From: Acidobacteria bacterium AB60
GTDB taxonomy: Bacteria > Acidobacteriota > Terriglobia > Terriglobales > Acidobacteriaceae
NCBI GenBank assembly: GCA_008682415.1
Contig: VANK01000012.1
Span: 124,001-188,000 of the forward strand
DNA length: 64,000 nucleotides
Direction: 5' to 3'
The notes below the pieces were generated by a model. That model saw only the letters and a list, made by a program, of their open reading frames with translations, searched no databases and was not told the origin of the DNA. Each line of letters starts with the position of its first letter. Position 1 is the stretch's first letter. Position numbers and translations under genes: made by a program. Below, in pieces: positions 16,638-24,644 of the stretch.

Positions 16638-17690
16638 GTGCCTGAAGATTCCAAGCAGAAACATGTAACGTACGCCGATGCCGGAGTCGATATCGACACG
16701 GGTGACCGGGCCAAGGAACGGATCAAGTTCCTGGCTCAGAAGACCTTCAATCGCAATGTGTTGGGGGGGATTGGAGGGTTCGGCGCGCTGTTTCGCCTGG
16801 ACCTGCAGCGGTTCAAAAGCCCGATCCTGGTGAGCTCCGCCGACGGGGTGGGCACCAAGCTGAAGGTTGCGTTCGAGCTCGGTCTGCACCACACGGTTGG
16901 GCAGGACCTGGTGAATCATTGCGTGAACGACGTCGCGGTGCAGGGAGCGACTCCGCTCTTCTTTCTGGACTACTTTGCCTGCGGCAAGCTGGAGCCTGCT
17001 GTGACGGAGGATGTGGTGACCGGGCTGGCGGACGCCTGCAAGGCCAACGGCTGCGCTCTGATTGGCGGAGAGACGGCGCAGATGCCGGGCTTCTATGCGG
17101 ACGGGGAGTACGACCTGGCGGGTTTTATCGTGGGGGCGGTAGATCGCGACAAGATGGTGACCGGGCAGGCGATCAAGCCCGGCGATGTGCTGATCGGGCT
17201 GCCGTCTACGGGTTTGCACACGAATGGCTACTCGCTGGCGCGCAAGCTGCTGTTTGAGGTGGGGGGCTACAAGCCGACGCAGTATGTGACAGCCATCAAG
17301 GAGAAGGCAGGGGCAGCGCTGATGAAGGTGCACCGCAGCTATCTGCATGTGATCCAGAAGCTGGTGACGGCGGGGATGACCAGCGGGATGGCGCACATCA
17401 CGGGCGGGGGCATCACGGAAAATCTTCCGCGCATTCTACCCAAGGGCACGGCGGCGCAGGTGGAGCTAGGGTCGTGGCCGGTTCTGCCGATCTTTGAGCA
17501 TCTGCGGGAGTTGGGGCAGGTGTCGCAGGACGAGATGATGCGGACCTTCAACATGGGGGTCGGGTTGATTGCGGCGATTCCGGCGGCCAAGTTCACGCGG
17601 GCCAAGAGTCTGCTCGATCGGGCGGAGGAGAAGTTTTTCGTGATCGGGCGCGTGGTGAAGGGTGAACAGCGCCGGGTGCAGTACACGTGA
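16638..17690 (+). CDS. purM: Phosphoribosylformylglycinamidine cyclo-ligase (AIR synthetase)
   Basis: A 350-residue purine-pathway enzyme that closes the imidazole ring of FGAM with ATP to give AIR. Signatures are YADAGVDIDTGD, SSADGVGTKLKVA, HCVNDVAVQGATPLFFLDY, LIGGETAQMPGFY, GLPSTGLHTNGYSLAR and HITGGGITENLPR. The GTG at 16638 is preceded by AGGAAG. The stop overlaps the purN start (GTGA), so translation is coupled. Length is normal for the family. Confidence 0.97.
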   Translation: MPEDSKQKHVTYADAGVDIDTGDRAKERIKFLAQKTFNRNVLGGIGGFGALFRLDLQRFKSPILVSSADGVGTKLKVAFELGLHHTVGQDLVNHCVNDVAVQGATPLFFLDYFACGKLEPAVTEDVVTGLADACKANGCALIGGETAQMPGFYADGEYDLAGFIVGAVDRDKMVTGQAIKPGDVLIGLPSTGLHTNGYSLARKLLFEVGGYKPTQYVTAIKEKAGAALMKVHRSYLHVIQKLVTAGMTSGMAHITGGGITENLPRILPKGTAAQVELGSWPVLPIFEHLRELGQVSQDEMMRTFNMGVGLIAAIPAAKFTRAKSLLDRAEEKFFVIGRVVKGEQRRVQYT

Positions 17691-18316
17691 GTGAGGGCGG
17701 CCGTTCGCCTCTGCGTCTGGGCATCCTGCTCTCCGGGCGCGGTTCCAACTTTCTCGCGATCGCGCGGTCGATCCGCGAGGGGCGGCTTGCCGGCGCGGAG
17801 ATCGCGGTGGTGATCTCCAATGTGGCGGACGCGCCTGGGCTGACGGCTGCCGGCTCCCTCGGTTTGACGACTGCGCTGCATGTGTCGAAGGGGCGGAACC
17901 GGGCCGAGCACGATGCGGACATGCTCGCCACGCTGTGCCAACACGAGGTAGAGCTGGTGTGCCTGGCCGGGTATATGCGGCTTCTTTCGCCGGAGTTCAT
18001 CGCGGCGTTTCCGGATCGTATTCTCAACATTCACCCCTCGCTGCTGCCGGCATTCCCGGGACTGGAGGCGCAGCAACAGGCATTCGACTACGGCGTGAAG
18101 TTTGCAGGATGCACCGTGCACTTTGTGGACGAGCATCTGGATCATGGGGTGATTGTTTTGCAGCGCGTGATCCCGGTGCTGGACAGCGATGACGGACACA
18201 CGCTTGCGGACCGGATTCTTGCCGAGGAGCACATCGCTTATGCGGAGGCAATCGGCCGGGTGGCGAGCGGAGAGTGGGAGATTCAGGGCCGTCGCTACGT
18301 CCGGCGTCTTCATTGA
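17687..18316 (+). CDS. purN: Phosphoribosylglycinamide formyltransferase (folate-dependent)
   Basis: A 209-residue GART that transfers the formyl group of 10-formyl-THF to GAR. The N-terminus GILLSGRGSNFLAI binds the phosphate. The catalytic trio is visible as N and H in NIHPSLLPAFPG and the aspartate in VDEHLDHG. The GTG start at 17687 overlaps the purM stop. The 3' end overlaps by 7 nt the 3' end of the minus-strand beta-helix gene, so the two converge with no intergenic terminator. Confidence 0.96.
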   Translation: MSEGGRSPLRLGILLSGRGSNFLAIARSIREGRLAGAEIAVVISNVADAPGLTAAGSLGLTTALHVSKGRNRAEHDADMLATLCQHEVELVCLAGYMRLLSPEFIAAFPDRILNIHPSLLPAFPGLEAQQQAFDYGVKFAGCTVHFVDEHLDHGVIVLQRVIPVLDSDDGHTLADRILAEEHIAYAEAIGRVASGEWEIQGRRYVRRLH

Positions 18317-20595
18317 GGCGTGATATGGGAGCGAGCGGGTTTCTGAGGCTTCCGGTCGCCGTTCCCGTCTCCGGGTCGGGCGCTGATGCTGTCGCGGCGT
18401 GGATGGCTGAAGGCCGCCGCGGGGACGTCGGTGACCGGCAGGCCCGGACCTTCCCAGAGCAGCCTTGGGGGGCCGTCGCTCGCCTGATGTAGCTGCTCCA
18501 GGTGCAGCTTGTGCTTGCCGGCGCGGAGACCCAGTTCGCCGCGGTCGTAGCGCACGGCGTTTCCTGGAGAACCGCATACCTGGGCGAAGGGCGGTCCTGT
18601 GCGAGATACCTCGACATCGTCGATCACGACACGGGCGCCGTCACGGTCCATCAGGTGAAAGGTGTAGCCGCCATCCACCGGGATGTCGATGAAGCCGTCC
18701 CATGCGACGGCGTAGTGCGTGTAGCCTTGTGCACTGGCGTTCAGGTTCGGAGCGACGTCGGTCAAGGCAGGCTCCCGGAAGCGGAGGTCGGGCAGTTCTG
18801 TCCATGTGCCGGGATAGATCGCAAATGCGAGGCCGGGAATCATGGGCCCGGCGGTCTCCTGCGCGTCCAGCCAATGGGAAACCATCACGACTCCCTGTGC
18901 CGCCCAGTCTTCGTGCCCCTTTTTGTCTTTCAGCTGCAGTAGAACCCGGAATCGTCCGGCTCCATTCTGGCCGTCCAGATCGGTGCCGTAAGCGTCGGGA
19001 AAGGCATGGTTCACCTTGCGGCCGTGCACCTCTGTGCCATCGCCAAAGAGCCAGGTGTACTGGGCGTGCGGTGTCTCTTTTGCGGAGAAGTTCACGATCT
19101 CGCCGGGCCTGGCGAAAGGTGGGTCGACGGTGAATTCTGCAACCGGATCTTCCGGGGGAAGAAGGGCGACCGCCTGTGCGTCGTTGGCGGAGAGGGGAAT
19201 GTCGGCATTGGAGGCGGCAACTTTCTGCCCATACTTCACGTTTTGCAACGACAGGCCGGTGATGTATCCGGAAACATAGGATCCAGCGAGCGGCGGCTGA
19301 TCGAGGGCCCAGATGTTTCTGAAGGTGAAGCTGCGCAGACTCTGGTCCCGCTGTTGCATCTGCAGGAGGGAGTACCAGTTGTCGAGGAAGAGGTTCTCGA
19401 AGCGGTAGTTGAAGTGATCGCCACGGGCTCCGTCGGCGCCCCAGAAACCGAGCAGGCCGAAGGTCTGGCCGCAGGCGCCGATGCCGGCGTGGAGAACGTC
19501 GGAGTCGCGCAGGGTGAAGTTGCGGGAGTTGAAGATCTTCTTGGGCCATCCCGCGCGCACGATGTTGGAGATGCTGGTGGAGAGCTGGCTGTGCTCCACG
19601 ACGATATCGTGGACCTCCTGGCCGGGGCGCACCATGTCGGCGTCGGAGTAGCCGTCCCAGTTGCCCATGAGGGCGATTACATCGTCGGAGGCGCGCAGAA
19701 ACGAGTTCCGCACGACGCCGTCGCTGGAACCGATCCAATCCATGCCATCCTGGTTGGCATTGCCGGGGTTGCCGCCGATGACGCGCAGGTCGTCGTAGAC
19801 GAAGCCGGTGGAGTCCTTCATCTGAATGGACCAGGTTCGCGAGCGGAGGATGCAGGTGACGCCGTTCACTTCGATATGGCTGGCTTCGAGAGCGTCGATG
19901 CAGTGCCAGTCCGGCTTTTGCATCCACCCTTCGTCGTGATCGGGATCCTGGGGGCCTTCGTAGACGATGGTGCCGCGTCCCAGGACCTTGACGTCGTGAA
20001 CCTTCCAGAAGTTGAGGCTTCCGAAGAAGTAGGAGCCCGGGGCGAGGTAGTAGGTATCGCCATTCTGAGGATTGAGGCTCTGGTGATAGACACCCGGACC
20101 ATAGATATGAACGTTGTCCGCAGCTTTGGGCGGCGCGGGAGCGGGCGCACCGGCAAAGAGAAAGAGCATCTGCGCGTGATTGAGGAAGTCGCGAGGACGG
20201 GAGATAGAGAGCTTCGCCGGAGCTGCCAGGTTGAAGCGGATGGTGCGCCCGTCGCGCTGGGCGCGGATTCCAAGCCGCCATGGTTCGATATCGACGCCGC
20301 GATCCCAGAAGGCAGGCTCCGCGGCCGTGATGGCGACGGTGACCGGCCCGGTTACGTCGAAGCTCGCGTATTCGTAGCTTGTTGCGGCGTGGGCGACGTC
20401 CACTGGTTGGCCGTCGACGGTAATGCTGAATGCATTCGAACGCATCTCCGGCGGCACGGGAGCGGAGGTGACGCGGGGGACGATGCGATGGGGTGCCGCT
20501 GATACGGCAGAGGGGCAGAGAGCGAGCAAGAGCGCAAGAAGACTACGCCAACCCGGCAGCAAGGGCGTCTCCGGCAGAGGGGTAAACTTCTCCAC
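18310..20595 (-). CDS. Secreted right-handed beta-helix protein with PKD and PA14-like domains (putative polysaccharide-active enzyme)
   Basis: 761 residues, GTG start, signal peptide ending near SAVSA-A. Residues about 35-130 form a beta-rich domain. Residues about 150-470 are a parallel beta-helix with the GH28/GH49-like motifs NQDGMDWIG and ASDDVIALMG (acidic pair). Residues about 490-580 are a PKD domain (ARPGEIVNFSAKET ... WLFGDGTEVHG). Residues about 600-730 resemble a PA14/GLEYA carbohydrate-binding domain (HYAVAWDGFIDIPVDGGYTFHL). It is probably a pectin- or dextran-type hydrolase outside the cell; the exact GH family is unsettled. The last 25 residues are polar and overlap purN. Confidence 0.78.
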   Translation of the reverse strand: MEKFTPLPETPLLPGWRSLLALLLALCPSAVSAAPHRIVPRVTSAPVPPEMRSNAFSITVDGQPVDVAHAATSYEYASFDVTGPVTVAITAAEPAFWDRGVDIEPWRLGIRAQRDGRTIRFNLAAPAKLSISRPRDFLNHAQMLFLFAGAPAPAPPKAADNVHIYGPGVYHQSLNPQNGDTYYLAPGSYFFGSLNFWKVHDVKVLGRGTIVYEGPQDPDHDEGWMQKPDWHCIDALEASHIEVNGVTCILRSRTWSIQMKDSTGFVYDDLRVIGGNPGNANQDGMDWIGSSDGVVRNSFLRASDDVIALMGNWDGYSDADMVRPGQEVHDIVVEHSQLSTSISNIVRAGWPKKIFNSRNFTLRDSDVLHAGIGACGQTFGLLGFWGADGARGDHFNYRFENLFLDNWYSLLQMQQRDQSLRSFTFRNIWALDQPPLAGSYVSGYITGLSLQNVKYGQKVAASNADIPLSANDAQAVALLPPEDPVAEFTVDPPFARPGEIVNFSAKETPHAQYTWLFGDGTEVHGRKVNHAFPDAYGTDLDGQNGAGRFRVLLQLKDKKGHEDWAAQGVVMVSHWLDAQETAGPMIPGLAFAIYPGTWTELPDLRFREPALTDVAPNLNASAQGYTHYAVAWDGFIDIPVDGGYTFHLMDRDGARVVIDDVEVSRTGPPFAQVCGSPGNAVRYDRGELGLRAGKHKLHLEQLHQASDGPPRLLWEGPGLPVTDVPAAAFSHPRRDSISARPGDGNGDRKPQKPARSHITPQ

Positions 20596-20621
20596 TCTAG
20601 CATTGCGGAGGGGCGAGAGTG

Positions 20622-21356
20622 CTAGATGCCTTCGCCCATGGAGACGTAACCCGCCAGGCGCTCCAGTTCGTCGCGGTACGCGGAGCGGTCCGCTTCTTCT
20701 GCGGCAAAGGGCTCTTCGCAGCCATCGGTGGCACCCAGCCGCTGTTCCAATTCGTCCACGCGGGCAGAGAGGGCGATCAGGGCGTCGGAGAGCGGGTCTT
20801 TGATGTCATGCGGATCGGTGATGAGCACCCGATGACCGTTCCGGTACACGATATGCGCCGGCACGCCGACCACGGTGGAGTTGGGGGGAACGTCGTTGAG
20901 GACGACCGATCCGGCGCCCACGCGGGAGTTTTCTCCGACCGTGATGTTGCCGAGGACGTTGGCATTGTTGCCGATGAAGACGCCATCGCAGATGGTGGGG
21001 TGACGTTTGCCGTGGCCTTTACCGGTACCCCCCAGGGTGACGCCCTGGTAGATGGTCACGTCGGAGCCGACGATGGCCGTTTCTCCGATGACGACGCCGG
21101 TTGCGTGATCGATGAAGAGACGGCGGCCGAGCAGCGCGCCGGGATGAATATCCACTCCGGTAAAGAAGCGAGCGACCTGCGACAACATGCGCGCAAGGAG
21201 CCTGAGTTTAGCTTTCCACAGTGCATGCGCGATGCGATGCATCCATACTGCCCAGAGACCGGGGTAGCACGTGAGAACCTCGAGAGACGAGCGCGCGGCC
21301 GGGTCTCGCTCCAGCACGGAGCTGATATCTTCACGGATGCGGCCGACGAGGCCCAT
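20622..21356 (-). CDS. cysE: Serine O-acetyltransferase
   Basis: A 244-residue enzyme that makes O-acetylserine from serine and acetyl-CoA, the substrate of the CysK encoded just upstream. An N-terminal helical region is followed by a left-handed beta-helix of hexapeptide repeats: GVDIHPGALLG, DHATGVVIGETAIVG, YQGVTLGGTG, RHPTICDGVFIG and GVPAHIVYRNG. The C-terminal 50 residues extend beyond the usual end of epsilon-type SATs and are acidic and helical. It lies 79 nt after cysK on the same strand, giving a two-gene cysteine operon. Confidence 0.94.
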   Translation of the reverse strand: MGLVGRIREDISSVLERDPAARSSLEVLTCYPGLWAVWMHRIAHALWKAKLRLLARMLSQVARFFTGVDIHPGALLGRRLFIDHATGVVIGETAIVGSDVTIYQGVTLGGTGKGHGKRHPTICDGVFIGNNANVLGNITVGENSRVGAGSVVLNDVPPNSTVVGVPAHIVYRNGHRVLITDPHDIKDPLSDALIALSARVDELEQRLGATDGCEEPFAAEEADRSAYRDELERLAGYVSMGEGI

Positions 21357-21435
21357 GACGTTCCATCCTCATCACGACGAGGCCTGGGGCTGAACGTGGC
21401 GAAGACTGCACACGTTCCGCCCCAGGGCCCTAAAT

Positions 21436-22416
21436 TCAGGCCAGTACGGTGGCCGGCTCTGTGGGAAGCGCCAGAGCGTGCTGGCGCAGCGGTTCAAAGA
21501 GCACGCTGGACAGGTAGCGCTCGCCGAAGCTTGGCAGGACCACGACGATCAGCTTGCCTGCGTTCTCCGGCCGCGCTGCCACCTTGAGTGCCGCGGCAAC
21601 AGCGGCGCCGGAGGAGATGCCCACGAAGAGCCCCTCCTCGAGAGGCAGCCGGCGCGCCATGGCGATGGACTCCTCGTTGGTGACCTGGACGACTTCGTCG
21701 ATCAGGTGTGTATCCAGAATGGAGGGCACAAACCCCGCGCCGAGGCCCTGAATCTTATGCGGACCGGGCTTGCCGCCGGAGAGCACCGCGCTGTCCGTCG
21801 GTTCCACCGCGATGGCCTTGAACTCCGGCTTCCTGGGCTTGATGTACTGGGAGACGCCGGTGATGGTACCCCCGGTGCCCACGCCGGAGATGAGGATGTC
21901 CACTTTGCCGTCGGTATCTTCCCAGATCTCCGGACCGGTGGTGGCCACATGAATGGCGGGGTTGGCGGGGTTATCGAACTGCTGGAGGATGTAGCTATTC
22001 GGCGTTTTAGCGCGGATCTCCTCAGCTTTGGCAATGGCCCCCTTCATGCCGTTCGATCCGGGGGTAAGCACGATCTCCGCGCCGAAGGCCAGCAGCGTCA
22101 CGCGCCGCTCGAGGCTCATGGTTTCAGGCATGGTGAGGATGAGGCGGTAACCCTTCACCGCGGCGACAAATGCCAGCGCGATTCCGGTGTTGCCGCTCGT
22201 GGGTTCGATCAGCACGGTTTCGCCGGGCTTGATCTTGCCGGCTTTTTCCGCCGAGTCGATCATGGCGAAGCCAATGCGGTCTTTGACGCTGGAGACCGGA
22301 TTCTGGCTTTCCAGTTTGGCAACGACGGTGGCCGGTAGCCCGGCGGCGATACGGTTCAAGCGTACGAGGGGTGTGCGCCCAATGAGTTCGGTCACATTCG
22401 CGGCAATGCGCGCCAT
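21436..22416 (-). CDS. cysK: Cysteine synthase A (O-acetylserine sulfhydrylase)
   Basis: A 326-residue PLP enzyme converting O-acetylserine and sulfide to cysteine. The PLP lysine is in NPVSSVKDRIG, the substrate loop is EPTSGNTGIALAF, the phosphate loop is GVGTGGTITG and the C-terminal motif is GISSGAAVAAAL. The ATG at 22416 follows a strong GGAGGAG site; an ATG 99 nt upstream in frame would add an unrelated polar leader. It is first in the cysK-cysE order. The C-terminus is not the DFGI/YI-type tail normally used by CysE to dock, so complex formation is uncertain. Confidence 0.96.
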   Translation of the reverse strand: MARIAANVTELIGRTPLVRLNRIAAGLPATVVAKLESQNPVSSVKDRIGFAMIDSAEKAGKIKPGETVLIEPTSGNTGIALAFVAAVKGYRLILTMPETMSLERRVTLLAFGAEIVLTPGSNGMKGAIAKAEEIRAKTPNSYILQQFDNPANPAIHVATTGPEIWEDTDGKVDILISGVGTGGTITGVSQYIKPRKPEFKAIAVEPTDSAVLSGGKPGPHKIQGLGAGFVPSILDTHLIDEVVQVTNEESIAMARRLPLEEGLFVGISSGAAVAAALKVAARPENAGKLIVVVLPSFGERYLSSVLFEPLRQHALALPTEPATVLA

Positions 22417-22734
22417 ATCATCTCCTCCGCCGGGGAGCTCCCGACGTGTTCTGAATGAGTGGGTGAATGAAGAGGTGGAGCTTGTCAGGGGAAAGAGACG
22501 CGCAGCGGGGAGCACACGTCGGCATCGGAGCTCTCACCAAACCGGTGTCAGCGACATCGATGCATAAGCTTAGCCTAGACCCGCGGGCTACGGTTGGCAA
22601 GCGGAGGGCGGGTCCCAGGCAGACAAGGAGACCCGGTTTCGGGTGAACAGGCCGACCGATCGGCTGGTGGGTGGGGGGCCGGGCACCACCAGCTGACAGG
22701 CCTGTGCCCCCCATCGATTGGAGTGATAAACGGT
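22417..22734. other. Intergenic region between the GH13 gene and cysK
   Basis: This 318-nt interval contains no supported gene. It has hairpins ACCCG/CGGGT (near 22630), GCCGA/TCGGC (near 22651) and the inverted repeat GGGGGGC (22673-22679) / GCCCCCC (22706-22712), the last being terminator-like for the minus-strand GH13 transcript but without a U-tract. The 150 nt nearest cysK should hold its promoter; no known sulfur riboswitch could be recognised. Confidence 0.5.
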
Positions 22735-24534
22735 CTATTGCACCTCGCCGACGTAGACGCCGAAGGGCGGCAAGGTCACGGAATCGAGGGAGGCCGGGCT
22801 GATTCCGCCGGGGGACGTCAGCAGAGCCTTTGCATGGCTTCCTTTGATTTCTCCGCCGGTGGTCAGATTCACGGTCTGGGGCTCGACGGTGAAGTTGCAG
22901 GCCACCACGACCTGGGATCCATCCTGCCCCTTGCGCAGCCAACTCAGAACCTTCATGTTGCCAGGATCGAGCATGACATTTTCGCCGTGGGCCAGGGCGG
23001 GGTTGTTCTTTTTCAGCTCGATGAGCTTGCGATACCACTCGAGCATCGACTCTGGCTTATTTTCTTCGGCCTGAACGTTGACCTCTTTGTAAGTGGGGGG
23101 GACAGGCAGCCAGGGAGTGACGTTGGTGAATCCGGCATTGGGGCCGGCACTCCACTGCATCGGGGTGCGTTCGCCATCGCGCCCTTTATCTTTCGGCCAT
23201 CCGGTGAGGCCCACCGGATCCTTGACCTCCTCTTTCCGGGTGGGGGGCGTGGTCTTCATCCCGATCTCGTCGCCGTAGTAGAAGAGCGATGCGCCGCGGC
23301 TGGCGAAGAGAATGGTGGCGATCATGCGCTCAATGGCTTCGTTGTGCACTCCATCGCCGTAGCGAAGGTCCAGGCGCGGATTGTCGTGGTTGTCAAAGAC
23401 GAGGAGCGGTATGTTGCCATCCAGCTTTGTTTCGGCATCATTCAACCGGGTTCGGAACGTCTCAACGTCGAGCTTGTTGATGAAGCCGATCTGGGTGTCC
23501 ATGGGCAATTGGAATTCGGGCTTCCCTGGCTCTCCGTACTGCTTGGCCAACTCGGCGATGTTGGGCAGGTAGGTTTCGCCGATGAAGACGCGCGTCCCCG
23601 GGAAGACGCTGGGATTGAACTGATCCGCGACAGCGCGCATCTCCTGCATCACGGGATGAACGCCGGGGAGATTGTTGGTCATGGTGTCATTGAGCGCCGT
23701 GTCTCCGTAGGCATTCAGGTAGGACTTGCCTTCCTTGTCCTTCAGGATTTCGTCGTCGCGCATCTCCGGATCCTCGAACAGGGTGGTGATCGCGTCGAAG
23801 CGGAAGCCACCCACGCCCTTGTTGAGCCAGAAGCGGATGATGTCCTTGAAGGCCTCGTGGACCTTGGGGTTGTTCCAGTTCAGGTCAGGCTGCTGGATAT
23901 AGAACTTGTGGTAGTAGTACTGGCGGGTCTTGCCATCCCATTCCCAGGCGGAATGACCGAAGTCGGACTGCCAGTTGTTGGGCGGCTCACCCTTTTCCTT
24001 AGCGGTCTCACCTTTTCCGTCGTGCCAAACGTACCAGTCCCGGTAGGGATTGTTTTTGGAAGAGCGCGATTCAAGGAACCACTTGTGCTTGTCTGAGGTG
24101 TGATTCATCACCATATCCATCAGAATTCGGATATGGTGCTTCTTTGCTTCGGCGACGAGGTGGTCGAAGTCCGCCATGGTTCCATACTGTGGATCGATCG
24201 CCTCATAGTCCGAGATGTCGTATCCGAAGTCGACCTGGGGGGAGGGATAGACGGGTGTCAGCCAGATGGCATCAACGCCGAGCCTCTCCAGGTAGTCGAG
24301 GTGAGCGGTGATGCCCTTCAGGTCGCCGATTCCATCGCTGTTTGTGTCCTGAAAGCTGCGCGGGTAGATCTCATAGATCACCGCGTTCTTCCACCAGTTT
24401 TCGAGGTTGGAGCTGGATGCCGCAGGCGGTTGTTGTGCGGCGTCGTGAGACGAGGATTCTCCATAGACAGCCAACGTCCCCACCCCCGCAACGAGGGCGA
24501 GTCCGCAGGCCGCGATGCGTTTGGTCCAGTGCAT
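22735..24534 (-). CDS. GH13 alpha-glucosidase / oligo-1,6-glucosidase-type enzyme, exported
   Basis: 599 residues with an N-terminal hydrophobic export signal (HWTKRIAACGLALVAGVGTLA). The GH13 barrel has conserved regions DMVMNHTSD, GFRFDAIT (nucleophile Asp), FIGETY (acid/base Glu) and VFDNHDNPR (stabilising Asp). The YPRSFQDTNSDGIGDLKGI segment points to the alpha-glucosidase/oligo-1,6-glucosidase/trehalose-synthase group. The ATG at 24534 has an AGGAG site; an earlier in-frame ATG at 24576 would precede the basic residues of the signal. It hydrolyses alpha-linked malto- or isomalto-oligosaccharides in the periplasm. Confidence 0.92.
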   Translation of the reverse strand: MHWTKRIAACGLALVAGVGTLAVYGESSSHDAAQQPPAASSSNLENWWKNAVIYEIYPRSFQDTNSDGIGDLKGITAHLDYLERLGVDAIWLTPVYPSPQVDFGYDISDYEAIDPQYGTMADFDHLVAEAKKHHIRILMDMVMNHTSDKHKWFLESRSSKNNPYRDWYVWHDGKGETAKEKGEPPNNWQSDFGHSAWEWDGKTRQYYYHKFYIQQPDLNWNNPKVHEAFKDIIRFWLNKGVGGFRFDAITTLFEDPEMRDDEILKDKEGKSYLNAYGDTALNDTMTNNLPGVHPVMQEMRAVADQFNPSVFPGTRVFIGETYLPNIAELAKQYGEPGKPEFQLPMDTQIGFINKLDVETFRTRLNDAETKLDGNIPLLVFDNHDNPRLDLRYGDGVHNEAIERMIATILFASRGASLFYYGDEIGMKTTPPTRKEEVKDPVGLTGWPKDKGRDGERTPMQWSAGPNAGFTNVTPWLPVPPTYKEVNVQAEENKPESMLEWYRKLIELKKNNPALAHGENVMLDPGNMKVLSWLRKGQDGSQVVVACNFTVEPQTVNLTTGGEIKGSHAKALLTSPGGISPASLDSVTLPPFGVYVGEVQ

Positions 24535-24644
24535 TGCGGTCTCCTGTGTTGTGTCCGTTACTCGTTGATTCGGCAACGGTGTGTCGGGAGAAAACTATCA
24601 CAAAACCATGCGGTTGGCGCAGGGATTTCTGGGCCAGAGATGGG

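Noticed and set aside
19006..20502. Plus-strand open frame opposite the beta-helix gene
   Set aside because: Repetitive GVG/DGD-rich shadow; the minus-strand protein has a signal peptide and recognisable domains.
22417..22734. Sulfur-responsive riboswitch upstream of cysK
   Set aside because: Hairpins are present but none of the conserved SAM riboswitch core sequence could be found.
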